Shown here: piece by piece, positions 50,236 through 58,159 of the stretch
Layout: each line of letters starts with the position of its first letter
Numbering within the stretch: position 1 is the stretch's first letter
Assembly (NCBI RefSeq): GCF_023008165.1
Contig: NZ_JAKQZA010000006.1
Location: forward strand, 1-64,000
DNA: 64,000 nt
Source: Kordiimonas laminariae
Lineage (GTDB): Bacteria > Pseudomonadota > Alphaproteobacteria > Sphingomonadales > Kordiimonadaceae
Direction: 5' to 3'
Made by a program: the position numbers and the translations under genes
The notes under the pieces: generated by a model
Databases searched by the model: none
Told to the model about the DNA's origin: nothing
What the model saw: the letters and a program-made list of their open reading frames with translations, nothing else

Positions 50236-51609
50236 TTAAGCAGCGTTTTCTGCTGCTAGCGCCTCTCTTTCCTCTTTAAGAGCTTCGGCAATCTGGAATG
50301 CAAGTTCAATTGATTGACTTGCATTCAGGCGCGGGTCGCAGTGAGTGTGGTAGCGAGATGAAAGCCCATCCTCTGTCACAGCGATCGCGCCGCCGGTACA
50401 CTCTGTTACATCACGGCCTGTAAGCTCCAGGTGGATACCGCCAGCATATGTGCCTTCGGCACGATGGCAGGCAAACACCTGCTTTACCTCTTTAAGCACA
50501 CGTTCGAACGGACGAGTTTTGTAGCCTGATGACGCTTTCACCGTGTTACCGTGCATCGGATCACACGACCAAACAACCTTGCGGCCCTCTTCTTTCACGC
50601 GGCGTAGTAGGCGCGGCAGGTATTCTTCCACTTTATCAGCACCAAAACGACTGATAAGCGTTAGGCGCCCAGCCTCATTATTCGGATTGAGGATATCAAT
50701 CAAACGAATAAGATCATCAGGATCCGTCGTTGGCCCCACCTTTGAAGCAATCGGGTTACCAATACCGCGCAAAAATTCAAGATGCGCGCCATCTGTCTGG
50801 CGTGTGCGGTCACCAACCCAAAGCATGTGAGCGGAGGTATCGTACCATTCGCCTGATGTAGAATCGACGCGCGTTAGAGCCTGTTCGTATCCAAGAAGTA
50901 ATGCCTCATGAGATGTGTAGAATTTAGTACCCTGAAGCTGACGAACATCGTTCGGGTTCACGCCACACGCTTCCATAAAGTTAAGTGCTTCGCCTATACG
51001 GTCAGCAAGCTCGGCATATTTAGCACCAGCACCACTTTCCGATACGAAATCGAGGTTCCAGCGGTGTACATCCATAAGGTTAGCGTAACCGCCTTGTGCA
51101 AACGCTCTAAGAAGATTCAGCGTCGCGGCAGACTGACTGTAAGCGCGCAGCATACGGCGTGGGTCTGGCACACGGGATTCTGCATCAAAATTAATACCAT
51201 TAATAATATCACCACGGTAGCTTGGTAGCTCTACACCATCGACAGTTTCAGTATCAGCGGAGCGTGGTTTCGCAAACTGACCAGCAAGACGGCCAACTTT
51301 TACAACAGGGCTACTTGCTGCATATGTAAGCACCACAGCCATCTGCAAAAGCACACGGAATGTGTCGCGGATATTATTCGGATGAAACTCGCGGAAACTC
51401 TCTGCACAATCGCCGCCTTGCAACAAAAATGCGCGGCCTTCAGCAACTTCACCAAGAGACGCTTTCAGATCACGTGCTTCACCAGCAAATACGAGCGGTG
51501 GATAGCTTGCAAGTTCTGTTTCTACTTCCTGCAATACTTTTTTATCTGGATAATCTGGCACCTGTATAATCGGGCGTGTTTTCCAGCTTTCAGGGCTCCA
51601 CTCACTCAT
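50236..51609 (-). CDS. class II 3-deoxy-7-phosphoheptulonate synthase
   Basis: First step of the shikimate pathway, of the plant/AroAII type. 457 residues starting [28 protein letters not shown] with the metal cysteine, [17 protein letters not shown]-like [14 protein letters not shown] and CDPMHGNT are present. The ATG at 51609 has AGAGG upstream; a GTG lies three bases earlier. Its own terminator separates it from nadE. Confidence 0.95.
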   Translation of the reverse strand: MSEWSPESWKTRPIIQVPDYPDKKVLQEVETELASYPPLVFAGEARDLKASLGEVAEGRAFLLQGGDCAESFREFHPNNIRDTFRVLLQMAVVLTYAASSPVVKVGRLAGQFAKPRSADTETVDGVELPSYRGDIINGINFDAESRVPDPRRMLRAYSQSAATLNLLRAFAQGGYANLMDVHRWNLDFVSESGAGAKYAELADRIGEALNFMEACGVNPNDVRQLQGTKFYTSHEALLLGYEQALTRVDSTSGEWYDTSAHMLWVGDRTRQTDGAHLEFLRGIGNPIASKVGPTTDPDDLIRLIDILNPNNEAGRLTLISRFGADKVEEYLPRLLRRVKEEGRKVVWSCDPMHGNTVKASSGYKTRPFERVLKEVKQVFACHRAEGTYAGGIHLELTGRDVTECTGGAIAVTEDGLSSRYHTHCDPRLNASQSIELAFQIAEALKEEREALAAENAA

Positions 51610-51826
51610 CACTTTGACCTCTATAAACTCTCAGGGGCTTGTATTATTATTTCAACATTGCATCATTTTTAGCAATTAAGTTGCAATGTTAAATCATGCA
51701 TTTCTAACAATAGCAAGCGCAAAAACTCTATTACTATAATCGATGTTTGGCCTTTATAACAAATGTCTATATTAAGTGGTCATAACATTTCTAACCTTTG
51801 TATTCAGAAGAGCTTGATACTTACAT

Positions 51827-52498
51827 ATGAAAGTATTTTCCGTTCAAAAAATCCTCTTTGACCTTGATGGCACACTGGTAGATACGGCTGCTGATTTGCA
51901 CGCTGCAACAAACCACGCGCTTAGGATAGCAAGCCGGCCAGATGTGCCTCTTTCTTCCGTTCGACATTTAGTTGGCTTTGGCTCACTCCGGCTTATCAAA
52001 GAAGGGCTAAAGCTCACTGGTGGCTCGGAAGGTATTGACAGCACGAATCTTCAAAAAGAGTTTTTAGATTTCTATACCGATAATATAGCCGTACATTCAG
52101 CCCCCTACCCCTATTGTGTGCAAACACTCACCGACCTTAAGGGAAAGGGCTTTGAATTAGCTGTCTGTACGAACAAACCAGAACGAATGGCTAAATCCTT
52201 ACTATCGGAATTGGATTTATTAAAATACTTTGGCGCTATTGTGGGCGGTGACAGTCTGCCATACAAAAAGCCCGATGCACGCCATTTGCAGGATACAGCG
52301 ACCCTTCTAACCGGCACTGGCCCCACTCTTATGGTTGGAGATGCATCACCTGATATATTAGGTGCCAAAGCAGCAAATATGCCCGTTGTTGCAGTAAGCT
52401 ATGGTTTTGCAGATACAGATATCAAAGCGCTCGAGCCAGATATGATTATTGAATCTCTGGCAATCTTACCGGATGTGGTTTCGCTCCAATCCGTTTAA
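51827..52498 (+). CDS. gph: phosphoglycolate phosphatase-like HAD hydrolase
   Basis: HAD-superfamily phosphatase of 223 residues. Motif I LFDLDGTLVDT with both catalytic aspartates, motif II VCTNK, motif III KKPD and motif IV VGDASPDILGAKAA are complete, with a small helical cap between. Phosphoglycolate is the likely substrate by family, but related HAD enzymes vary. The last 53 bases overlap the convergent nucleotidyltransferase gene, so the two C-termini share DNA. Confidence 0.87.
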   Translation: MKVFSVQKILFDLDGTLVDTAADLHAATNHALRIASRPDVPLSSVRHLVGFGSLRLIKEGLKLTGGSEGIDSTNLQKEFLDFYTDNIAVHSAPYPYCVQTLTDLKGKGFELAVCTNKPERMAKSLLSELDLLKYFGAIVGGDSLPYKKPDARHLQDTATLLTGTGPTLMVGDASPDILGAKAANMPVVAVSYGFADTDIKALEPDMIIESLAILPDVVSLQSV

Positions 52499-53492
52499 AG
52501 GCTTTCACAACTAGATGCGGTAATAGCTTGTATAGAGGCATCCGAAGCAGATGAGAACGCAGGTAAAGCATCGCTTTAGTGGATTTACGAGTTTGGTTGC
52601 CATTCAACCTATCGACAAACCAATCAAGAACAGTTTGAGACGGTACACCACCAAGTTCTTTCAAAAGAACATCTGCTCGCTCGCTATCCAGAACCTTAGC
52701 AAGAAGCCCGAATGCGTAAGCACACGGCTTTTCAGCACCGATCATCTTTATGCGCTCTACTAGCGCCAAACCCTCATCAGGATTTAGATCGTTCAATAAC
52801 AAATTAAGTTCAATCAAACTACGGACAGGCGTTTCGAATGTTCCATCAGCGAAAGCATGGATAGCTGAATGAATGATCAGGTCCTGCGGCGACAATACTT
52901 TTAGAAAACTACCCACCAGAGGCATAGCTGCCTCAAAAAAGGGCTTATTATTTATATTTAGTCTGGACGTTGGTGGAAGAAGGCGGTGGTGAACATCCAA
53001 AATTGTGAACCGAGCTGAATGCCTGAAAGGCGGCAATTCATGCATATGCTTGCGGTAATAATTCTGATCATACTCTTCAGCCGCACTTTCATCAAAATTC
53101 CAACCGGCAGCAAGCAGAATTTCTTCAGCCTCTTTAACATTCTGCTCCGGTACAAGAATATCAAGATCGCTTACTCGCCGACCTTTCGCAGCCTCCAGCC
53201 CCAAAGCGACATAAGCCCCACCTTTTAAAAGGATTGGCTGAATACCCGAACCAACAAAAGCCCGCTCAAGACGCTCCTTTTCATTATGAAGCATATGATG
53301 ATCATAAGCGGCGCGTGTTACGCCGTTTTCAAGGACCGACTGCATTTTTTCGCTAACCATATCGCCCGCAACCAAAGCAAGGCGGCCAAACACATGATTA
53401 ACATCCGCAAACTCAAGCAGCAGAGCGCGCTCAGTTACATTTTCAGGAATGGGTTCAAGGCCTGCTATAACACGTGTAAAATAACGGCTCAT
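52446..53492 (-). CDS. nucleotidyltransferase family protein (HPr-rel-A cassette)
   Basis: 348 residues. An N-terminal helical part (1-80) leads to the nucleotidyltransferase core: LLKGGAYVALGL with Lys90-Gly91, then RRVSDLDILVPE with Asp109 and Asp111 forming the metal-binding DxD, and a C-terminal helical region. This matches the PF14907-type nucleotidyltransferases found beside HprK-related kinases and in some phosphorylated lasso-peptide clusters. It would transfer a nucleotide or sugar-phosphate to a substrate, here not known. The start overlaps the kinase stop by four bases. Confidence 0.85.
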   Translation of the reverse strand: MSRYFTRVIAGLEPIPENVTERALLLEFADVNHVFGRLALVAGDMVSEKMQSVLENGVTRAAYDHHMLHNEKERLERAFVGSGIQPILLKGGAYVALGLEAAKGRRVSDLDILVPEQNVKEAEEILLAAGWNFDESAAEEYDQNYYRKHMHELPPFRHSARFTILDVHHRLLPPTSRLNINNKPFFEAAMPLVGSFLKVLSPQDLIIHSAIHAFADGTFETPVRSLIELNLLLNDLNPDEGLALVERIKMIGAEKPCAYAFGLLAKVLDSERADVLLKELGGVPSQTVLDWFVDRLNGNQTRKSTKAMLYLRSHLLRMPLYKLLPHLVVKAFKRIGAKPHPVRLPEIQ

Positions 53493-54418
53493 AACCCTGC
53501 CTCCCCAGCAAAGTCACGCACCATCTGCATACATTCCTCCGTATCACCATAAGTGATATCATAGGCTTCAGCGCCCACAACCATATCAGTAAGTGCTTTA
53601 TAGGCTGCTTCACCAAGTAGCTTGTAGTTAGTGGCGGATTCAATGAGCCGCATAATCGTTTCAGCTTTAGTAAGCTTTTTAGCACGCGGACTTATATTCT
53701 CTGCAAAGCTAGGAAACAGAATTAACTTAACAGGCGCAGGAACATTCGCTTGTTCAATATCAGAACGTCGGGCTCGTCTGTAAGCAATTTCACCTTTGGG
53801 GGTATTCATAATAGATTTAGAAACCCATTCGGCACCAACCATATCTCTGACAACAGAAATTGAATTCCCCTTAAGTGAGACAGGCCTTGGGTAGGGATTA
53901 ATTTCTGCTTTATCCAATGAAAGCAAACCAAACTCATCCGAAAACAAGCGGTAACCTTCCTGCATCAAGGCTGTTGTAAGTGTGCTTTTTCCGCTGCCCG
54001 ATGCACCAGAAATCAAAACACCGCCATTTTCATTGGCAACCGCACCAGCATGAAATGTTAAAAACCTACAACACTTCAGCGCAACAGAAAGATTCATCCC
54101 CATTTCTAAACTGAGTGGTGCCATTTTTTTGGGGAGTGGTACAGCAGGTACTTTAAATCCCGGATCAGGAATAACCTGTGGGCGCAAATACTTCCTGAAC
54201 ACATTCGGCGGTCTGACATTCAGAGCAATATCAGTTACTTCCTGCAACTCGAGGTTAGCAGGTACATCGCGGTACACATCAAAAAGAAAATCGACCAATT
54301 CAGGTGATTGCGAGGCGAGCCTAGCGGAGAATGCGCCGAGAATTAGTTCAAACTGCCCTTCCTTCAGAGAAGAAAACACATCAGCTCTATTTAAGTCGGA
54401 GATAAGCGTTTCAGGCAT
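53489..54418 (-). CDS. HPr-kinase-related protein (HprK-related kinase A)
   Basis: 309 residues. The kinase core lies at about 115-240: HAGAVANENGGVLISGASGSGKSTLT has His123 and Walker A (138-146), and LFSDEFGLL has Asp161-Glu162 in the position of the HPr kinase DD/DE catalytic pair. The K4-like NPYPRPVSLK follows. A separate N-terminal domain (1-100) is unlike HprK. No HPr, PTS or ntr genes are nearby, so the target is probably not HPr. It overlaps the PqqD-like gene by eight bases and the nucleotidyltransferase by four. Confidence 0.87.
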   Translation of the reverse strand: MPETLISDLNRADVFSSLKEGQFELILGAFSARLASQSPELVDFLFDVYRDVPANLELQEVTDIALNVRPPNVFRKYLRPQVIPDPGFKVPAVPLPKKMAPLSLEMGMNLSVALKCCRFLTFHAGAVANENGGVLISGASGSGKSTLTTALMQEGYRLFSDEFGLLSLDKAEINPYPRPVSLKGNSISVVRDMVGAEWVSKSIMNTPKGEIAYRRARRSDIEQANVPAPVKLILFPSFAENISPRAKKLTKAETIMRLIESATNYKLLGEAAYKALTDMVVGAEAYDITYGDTEECMQMVRDFAGEAGL

Positions 54419-54722
54419 TGCTATATTCTTTTGGCTTCAGTAATCCAACCTCATCTAATTGAACAACAGAGCTTTCAAATAACTCAGAGGGGCAATCTTC
54501 TGCATCCAGCTCAAGATCATTAAGAACTCGATCATATAAGTCCTTCATATTCCCTGGCTTATCAACTGCATTTTTGACAATAGACGCGGTAAGGAAATTG
54601 AGGAGATGCGTTGTTCCCGCAGATTTACAGAAAACAAAATATACATCCTCAAACTGCCGGATAACAAAATCATCAGCTTCCGCAATCCAAATTGTCTGGG
54701 AAGTATATGGGCCTACTGCCAT
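54411..54722 (-). CDS. PqqD family protein (RiPP-recognition fold)
   Basis: 103 residues with the PqqD/RRE layout: short beta strands (IWIAEADDFVIRQFEDVYFVFCKSAGTTHLLN), then helices with the conserved acid-rich and VVQLDEVGLLKP end. PqqD-like proteins bind the leader peptide of a ribosomally made precursor and present it to a modifying enzyme. The kinase overlaps it directly, and a 189-residue candidate substrate is encoded 38 bases upstream. GAG eight bases before the ATG is a weak ribosome-binding site. Recognised by layout and neighbours, not by strong motif. Confidence 0.8.
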   Translation of the reverse strand: MAVGPYTSQTIWIAEADDFVIRQFEDVYFVFCKSAGTTHLLNFLTASIVKNAVDKPGNMKDLYDRVLNDLELDAEDCPSELFESSVVQLDEVGLLKPKEYSNA

Positions 54723-54751
54723 TATAAAAACTCAAATTGTGGAGATAGGTT

Positions 54752-54776
54752 GAATTACCCCTAACCGAGGTAATTC
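54752..54776 (-). terminator. stem-loop between the candidate substrate gene and the PqqD-like gene
   Basis: Perfect eight-base-pair stem GAATTACC/GGTAATTC with a nine-base loop, overlapping the stop codon of the upstream gene. No T run follows. It could partly terminate transcription, so that the substrate mRNA exceeds that of the enzymes, or act as a processing site. Confidence 0.5.
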
Positions 54777-55330
54777 AAAATTGACACGATACAAGAAATA
54801 CCCGGCCAGCTGGAATTCGGGCTAAGATCTGCCTGTCTTGCCGAAAGTGCGACATACAAACTAGCTGCATCGGACCCTAAGTTCCAAGAACCGTTAACGT
54901 CTACATAATCACCGGGTGTAATCAATTGGTAAGCGTCAAGCGAGTATAGTTCATAACAACTACTTGAAGAATCGCCATCACCGTCGCCATCACCATCACC
55001 TGAACAGCTACCTGGTCTGAATTGACTTGGCGCGCTGCTAGAAGGGAAGGAAAAGTCGGCGTTGTCTTTAAAGTTGTTGATATCTTTACTTTTATACTTG
55101 CCTTTTTTCTTTTTAAGGTTGCCATTACCAACCCACGCAGCCCCGTCATCATCAACGAGAATACGAATACTTCCAGGCAATGTAATGACACATTGAAGCT
55201 GGGAAATGAGTGGACCACCTGAAGCGCCTGCTCCAAGTGTTAAAACCATAGGCATACCAGCAGCGCCCAATCGCAAAAGCTGCCGACGCTGATCTCTGAA
55301 CTTAGTTTTGCTATCTTCAGTACTACTCAT
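54761..55330 (-). CDS. exported protein with Tat-like leader and Gly-Asp/Ser tract, candidate substrate of the kinase cassette
   Basis: 189 residues of no family known to me. The N-terminus has a twin-arginine-like signal: QRRQLLRLGAAGMPMVLTLG (residues 14-33). Four cysteines at 47, 109, 125 and 180. The middle is basic (KKKKGKYKSKD) and then low-complexity: five Gly-Asp units at 111-120 followed by SSSSC. The C-terminal part is rich in Ser, Asp and Asn. Its position first in the same transcription unit as PqqD-like, kinase and nucleotidyltransferase genes suggests it is the modified substrate, with serines as acceptors; this is inference. It could alternatively be an unrelated exported protein. 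Confidence 0.7.
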   Translation of the reverse strand: MSSTEDSKTKFRDQRRQLLRLGAAGMPMVLTLGAGASGGPLISQLQCVITLPGSIRILVDDDGAAWVGNGNLKKKKGKYKSKDINNFKDNADFSFPSSSAPSQFRPGSCSGDGDGDGDGDSSSSCYELYSLDAYQLITPGDYVDVNGSWNLGSDAASLYVALSARQADLSPNSSWPGISCIVSILNYLG

Positions 55331-55594
55331 AAGACCTCAACATCTCCAGAACTGAATATTACTCACCCCAAACAATTTTATTAAACAATGTTTTATGCTT
55401 TAGGTAAAGCGTGATTTCACGTTTATTTACGCATATACGCATGTAAAAATTGCAATTTTACTACATTTTTTTTATCAGAGTTCAGTTTTCAGGGTGAAAG
55501 CTTCATAAAAACGCAATACATTTGTTTTTAAATCCGCGCAAATTTCATATCTTGGCGTTATCGCTAATCAGTATAAACTTAGGCAACATTAATC

Positions 55595-56869
55595 ATGTCC
55601 GAGTCCTTTAAAGAATATCAAAGTTTACTCACCGAACGCGCTATTATTATTGTTATCGCTATTACTTTGATATTTCTTTGGTCTGTGAACCAAATCAGCT
55701 TTATTGCTGTTGCTGTAACAACAAGCATTGCTGCTGGTCTTCTTGTTCAGCTCGAAATAAAGCGCCGTATGGAGACCCTTCGAAGTAAACGTGTCGCCGA
55801 AACTGAAAAACGAAAGAAAGCAAAGCAAGGCGCACAATCGCTAAGAGCAAACGCGCTCAATGGTGTGCCTTCAGCTATTTTACTCATTGATTCAAATCAC
55901 AAGATTATCTTTGCCAACAAAACGGCGAAGGAACTTCTTGGCGACGGCATCGTTGATAACGATGCATTCCTTTACCTGCGTCAATCCAACTTTGTAACAG
56001 CGCTTGATAAGGTGTTAACAGGTGGAAAAAAAGCAAACGATCTAATCCGCTACACGACAAGCCAAGACCGTAGTTTTGATGTTACTGTCGCTGCTGTTAC
56101 CAGTACCGAACCAGGCAAAGAAAAGCAGCGGCAAGCAATGGTTTTCTTCTACGAAGTTACAAGTTTGTTACGCACTGAACAAATGCGTGTCGATTTTGTT
56201 GCAAATGCTAGCCATGAACTACGTACTCCGCTCACATCCATTACCGGCTTTATCGAAACTCTGCTAGGGCCTGCAGCTGAAGATAAAACCGCACAAGATA
56301 GATTTCTTGGTATCATGCAGCGTGAAGCGGATAGGATGATCCGCCTTATTGATGACCTTTTATCACTTTCAAAAATTGAAATGTCACGGCATGTAAGCCC
56401 AGACAGCGATGTTGATCTCAGCAACATTCTGCAAACAACCGCCACGACACTCTCAAGGAAGGCTGCGAAACGAAACATAGAGTTTAATCTAGATATTTCA
56501 GAGAATTTACAAAATGTCAGAGCAGATGCTGACCAAATAACACAAGTATTGATGAATCTGGTTGGCAATGCAGCTAAATACGCCGATCAAGACACCCGAG
56601 TTCATATCTCGGCTTTTCCAACACCAAACAACCGCCACATGCAGGTTACTATAAGAGACGAAGGCCCTGGCATTTCCCCAGAACACCTGGGCCGGTTAAC
56701 TGAACGTTTTTACCGTGTAGATACAGCTCGTTCTCGAAAAATGGGTGGTACTGGCCTTGGGCTGGCAATTGTAAAACATATTCTTCTACGTCATTCATCT
56801 CAGCTGGATATTAAAAGCAAGATGGGTGAAGGCACCTCTTTTAGTTTCAAACTACCCATCGCTAAGTAA
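55595..56869 (+). CDS. phoR: phosphate regulon sensor histidine kinase
   Basis: Inner-membrane kinase that controls PhoB according to phosphate supply through PstSCAB and PhoU. 424 residues: two adjacent membrane spans (about 14-50), a charged linker, a PAS domain (about 85-190), a dimerisation helix with the phosphorylated histidine in ANASHELRTPLTSITGF, and an ATPase domain with NAAKYA, DEGPGI and GGTGLGLAI. Typical PhoR architecture. First gene of the forward regulon cluster, followed by the Pho-box region. Confidence 0.92.
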   Translation: MSESFKEYQSLLTERAIIIVIAITLIFLWSVNQISFIAVAVTTSIAAGLLVQLEIKRRMETLRSKRVAETEKRKKAKQGAQSLRANALNGVPSAILLIDSNHKIIFANKTAKELLGDGIVDNDAFLYLRQSNFVTALDKVLTGGKKANDLIRYTTSQDRSFDVTVAAVTSTEPGKEKQRQAMVFFYEVTSLLRTEQMRVDFVANASHELRTPLTSITGFIETLLGPAAEDKTAQDRFLGIMQREADRMIRLIDDLLSLSKIEMSRHVSPDSDVDLSNILQTTATTLSRKAAKRNIEFNLDISENLQNVRADADQITQVLMNLVGNAAKYADQDTRVHISAFPTPNNRHMQVTIRDEGPGISPEHLGRLTERFYRVDTARSRKMGGTGLGLAIVKHILLRHSSQLDIKSKMGEGTSFSFKLPIAK

Positions 56870-56885
56870 TACTTTAGAGTTTACA

Positions 56886-56940
56886 CTGTTATAAATTTGA
56901 AACAAATCTGTAATAATTACAGTCTTATTCCGTTCATTAA
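56886..56940 (+). promoter_or_regulatory. Pho box array upstream of pstS
   Basis: Five consecutive 11-base units, each a seven-base half-site plus an AT-rich four-base spacer: CTGTTAT-AAAT, TTGAAAC-AAAT, CTGTAAT-AATT, ACAGTCT-TATT and CCGTTCA-TTAA. Units 1 and 3 fit the PhoB CTGTCAT consensus best. Units 3 and 4 also read as a CTGTAAT/ATTACAG palindrome. Eleven-base spacing is the mark of tandem PhoB binding, and the array ends about 95 bases before the pstS start. Confidence 0.65.
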
Positions 56941-57033
56941 GATGTAACAGAGGCGCTGTATCCGTCTTTGAAACTTAATAGTATTCAAGATCGAAATACT
57001 AAAAACCCTAATAAAACCAAGGTAATTAGGATA

Positions 57034-58113
57034 ATGATGACGAATTTAAAACTTATGGCAGTTGCTTTAATAAGCACTGTAATATTGTCATCAGAAGCCT
57101 TGGCCCAATCACGCAATCAGATCCGTGTTGTTGGTTCCAGTACAGTTTTTCCTTTTTCCACAGCAGTTGCAGAGGAATTTGGTCGTACATCTTCTTATAA
57201 AACACCAATTGTTGAAGCCACAGGTACTGGTGGCGGTTTTAAACTTTTTTGCAATGGCATTGGTACCAAATACCCAGATATTACAAATGCGTCACGGGCT
57301 ATAAAACCAAGTGAGAGATCCCTATGCGCCGCACGCGGTGTAACAGAAGTTGCGGAACTAAAAATAGGATATGATGGCATCGTACTTGCTCAAAAAAAGC
57401 AAACGCCAGCCCTTTCAATCACTGTAAGAGAACTTTATCTAGCACTTGCATCGCGCATTCCTGCTGCCGGTTCTGACGGTAGAATAGAAGATCTTATAGA
57501 AAACCCATATGTTTTGTGGAGCGATATAAACCCCGCCCTACCAAAACGTAAAATTTCTGTTATGGGCCCTCCTCCGACGTCTGGTACAAGAGACGCCTTT
57601 AATGAACTTGCTATACAATCAGGCTGTAAAACATTCCCGGAAATGGCAGCTCTGGAAACTACAAACCCACACTTATTCCATGCCCATTGTCAAAGTATTC
57701 GGGAAGACGGTGTGTATATTGAAGCTGGCGAAAACGATAATTTAATCGTTCAAAAGCTTTTAACTGACAGTGATACAATCGGTATTTTTGGATACAGCTT
57801 TCTCGACCAAAATGCCGATATGGTTGATGCCGTTTCTATAGCAACCAATAATGGCCAGTATCTGGAGCCCACCTTTGAGTCTATCTCTACTGGCGAATAT
57901 CCAATTTCTCGTTCGCTTTATATATATATCAAAAAAGCTCACATAGGTATTATTCCCGGCATCAAAGACTTTATTGAGGAATTCACCAGTGACAGAGCGG
58001 CAGGCGAATTAGGGTATTTAGCAGAAAGAGGATTAGTACCTCTGCTCGACGAAGAACGAGACGCTGCCAGCGCCCAAGCGAAAAACCTTGTTTCGCTGGA
58101 GCTTCAGCCATGA
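57034..58113 (+). CDS. pstS: phosphate ABC transporter substrate-binding protein
   Basis: Periplasmic phosphate-binding protein. 359 residues: signal peptide (about 1-25, ending in LAQ) and then IRVVGSSTVFPFSTAVAEEF, the phosphate-binding GSSTVFP of the PstS/PtsS family, with TGTGGGFKLFC, ITNASRAIK and GTRDAF further on. The ATG at 57034 (or 57037) is preceded by AGGA; the longest frame starts with TTG at 56968. First gene of the pst operon, 46 bases before pstC. Confidence 0.93.
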   Translation: MMTNLKLMAVALISTVILSSEALAQSRNQIRVVGSSTVFPFSTAVAEEFGRTSSYKTPIVEATGTGGGFKLFCNGIGTKYPDITNASRAIKPSERSLCAARGVTEVAELKIGYDGIVLAQKKQTPALSITVRELYLALASRIPAAGSDGRIEDLIENPYVLWSDINPALPKRKISVMGPPPTSGTRDAFNELAIQSGCKTFPEMAALETTNPHLFHAHCQSIREDGVYIEAGENDNLIVQKLLTDSDTIGIFGYSFLDQNADMVDAVSIATNNGQYLEPTFESISTGEYPISRSLYIYIKKAHIGIIPGIKDFIEEFTSDRAAGELGYLAERGLVPLLDEERDAASAQAKNLVSLELQP

Positions 58114-58159
58114 TCCAAAATCACATAGCTACCTCAGGAACACACAAAGGAGTTGTTAA

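Noticed and set aside
50236-51609. Naming the DAHP synthase aroF/G/H
   Set aside because: It is the class II type, unrelated in sequence to the E. coli class I isoenzymes, so no symbol was assigned.
53489-54418. Canonical HPr kinase/phosphorylase (hprK) of the nitrogen-PTS or carbon control
   Set aside because: The Walker A and DE pair match only distantly, the N-terminal domain differs, and no HPr, EIIA or rapZ genes are near. Overlap with PqqD-like and nucleotidyltransferase genes fits the separate HprK-related group.
52446-55330. Lasso peptide biosynthetic cluster
   Set aside because: The kinase and nucleotidyltransferase recall lasso tailoring enzymes, but there is no transglutaminase-like B2 protease gene and no short precursor. 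The only asparagine-synthetase-like gene (63105) is 8 kb away on the far side of the pst cluster.
57034-57060. TTG start for pstS at 56968
   Set aside because: It would place 22 charged residues before the signal peptide; the ATG at 57034 with AGGA nearby fits a normal leader.
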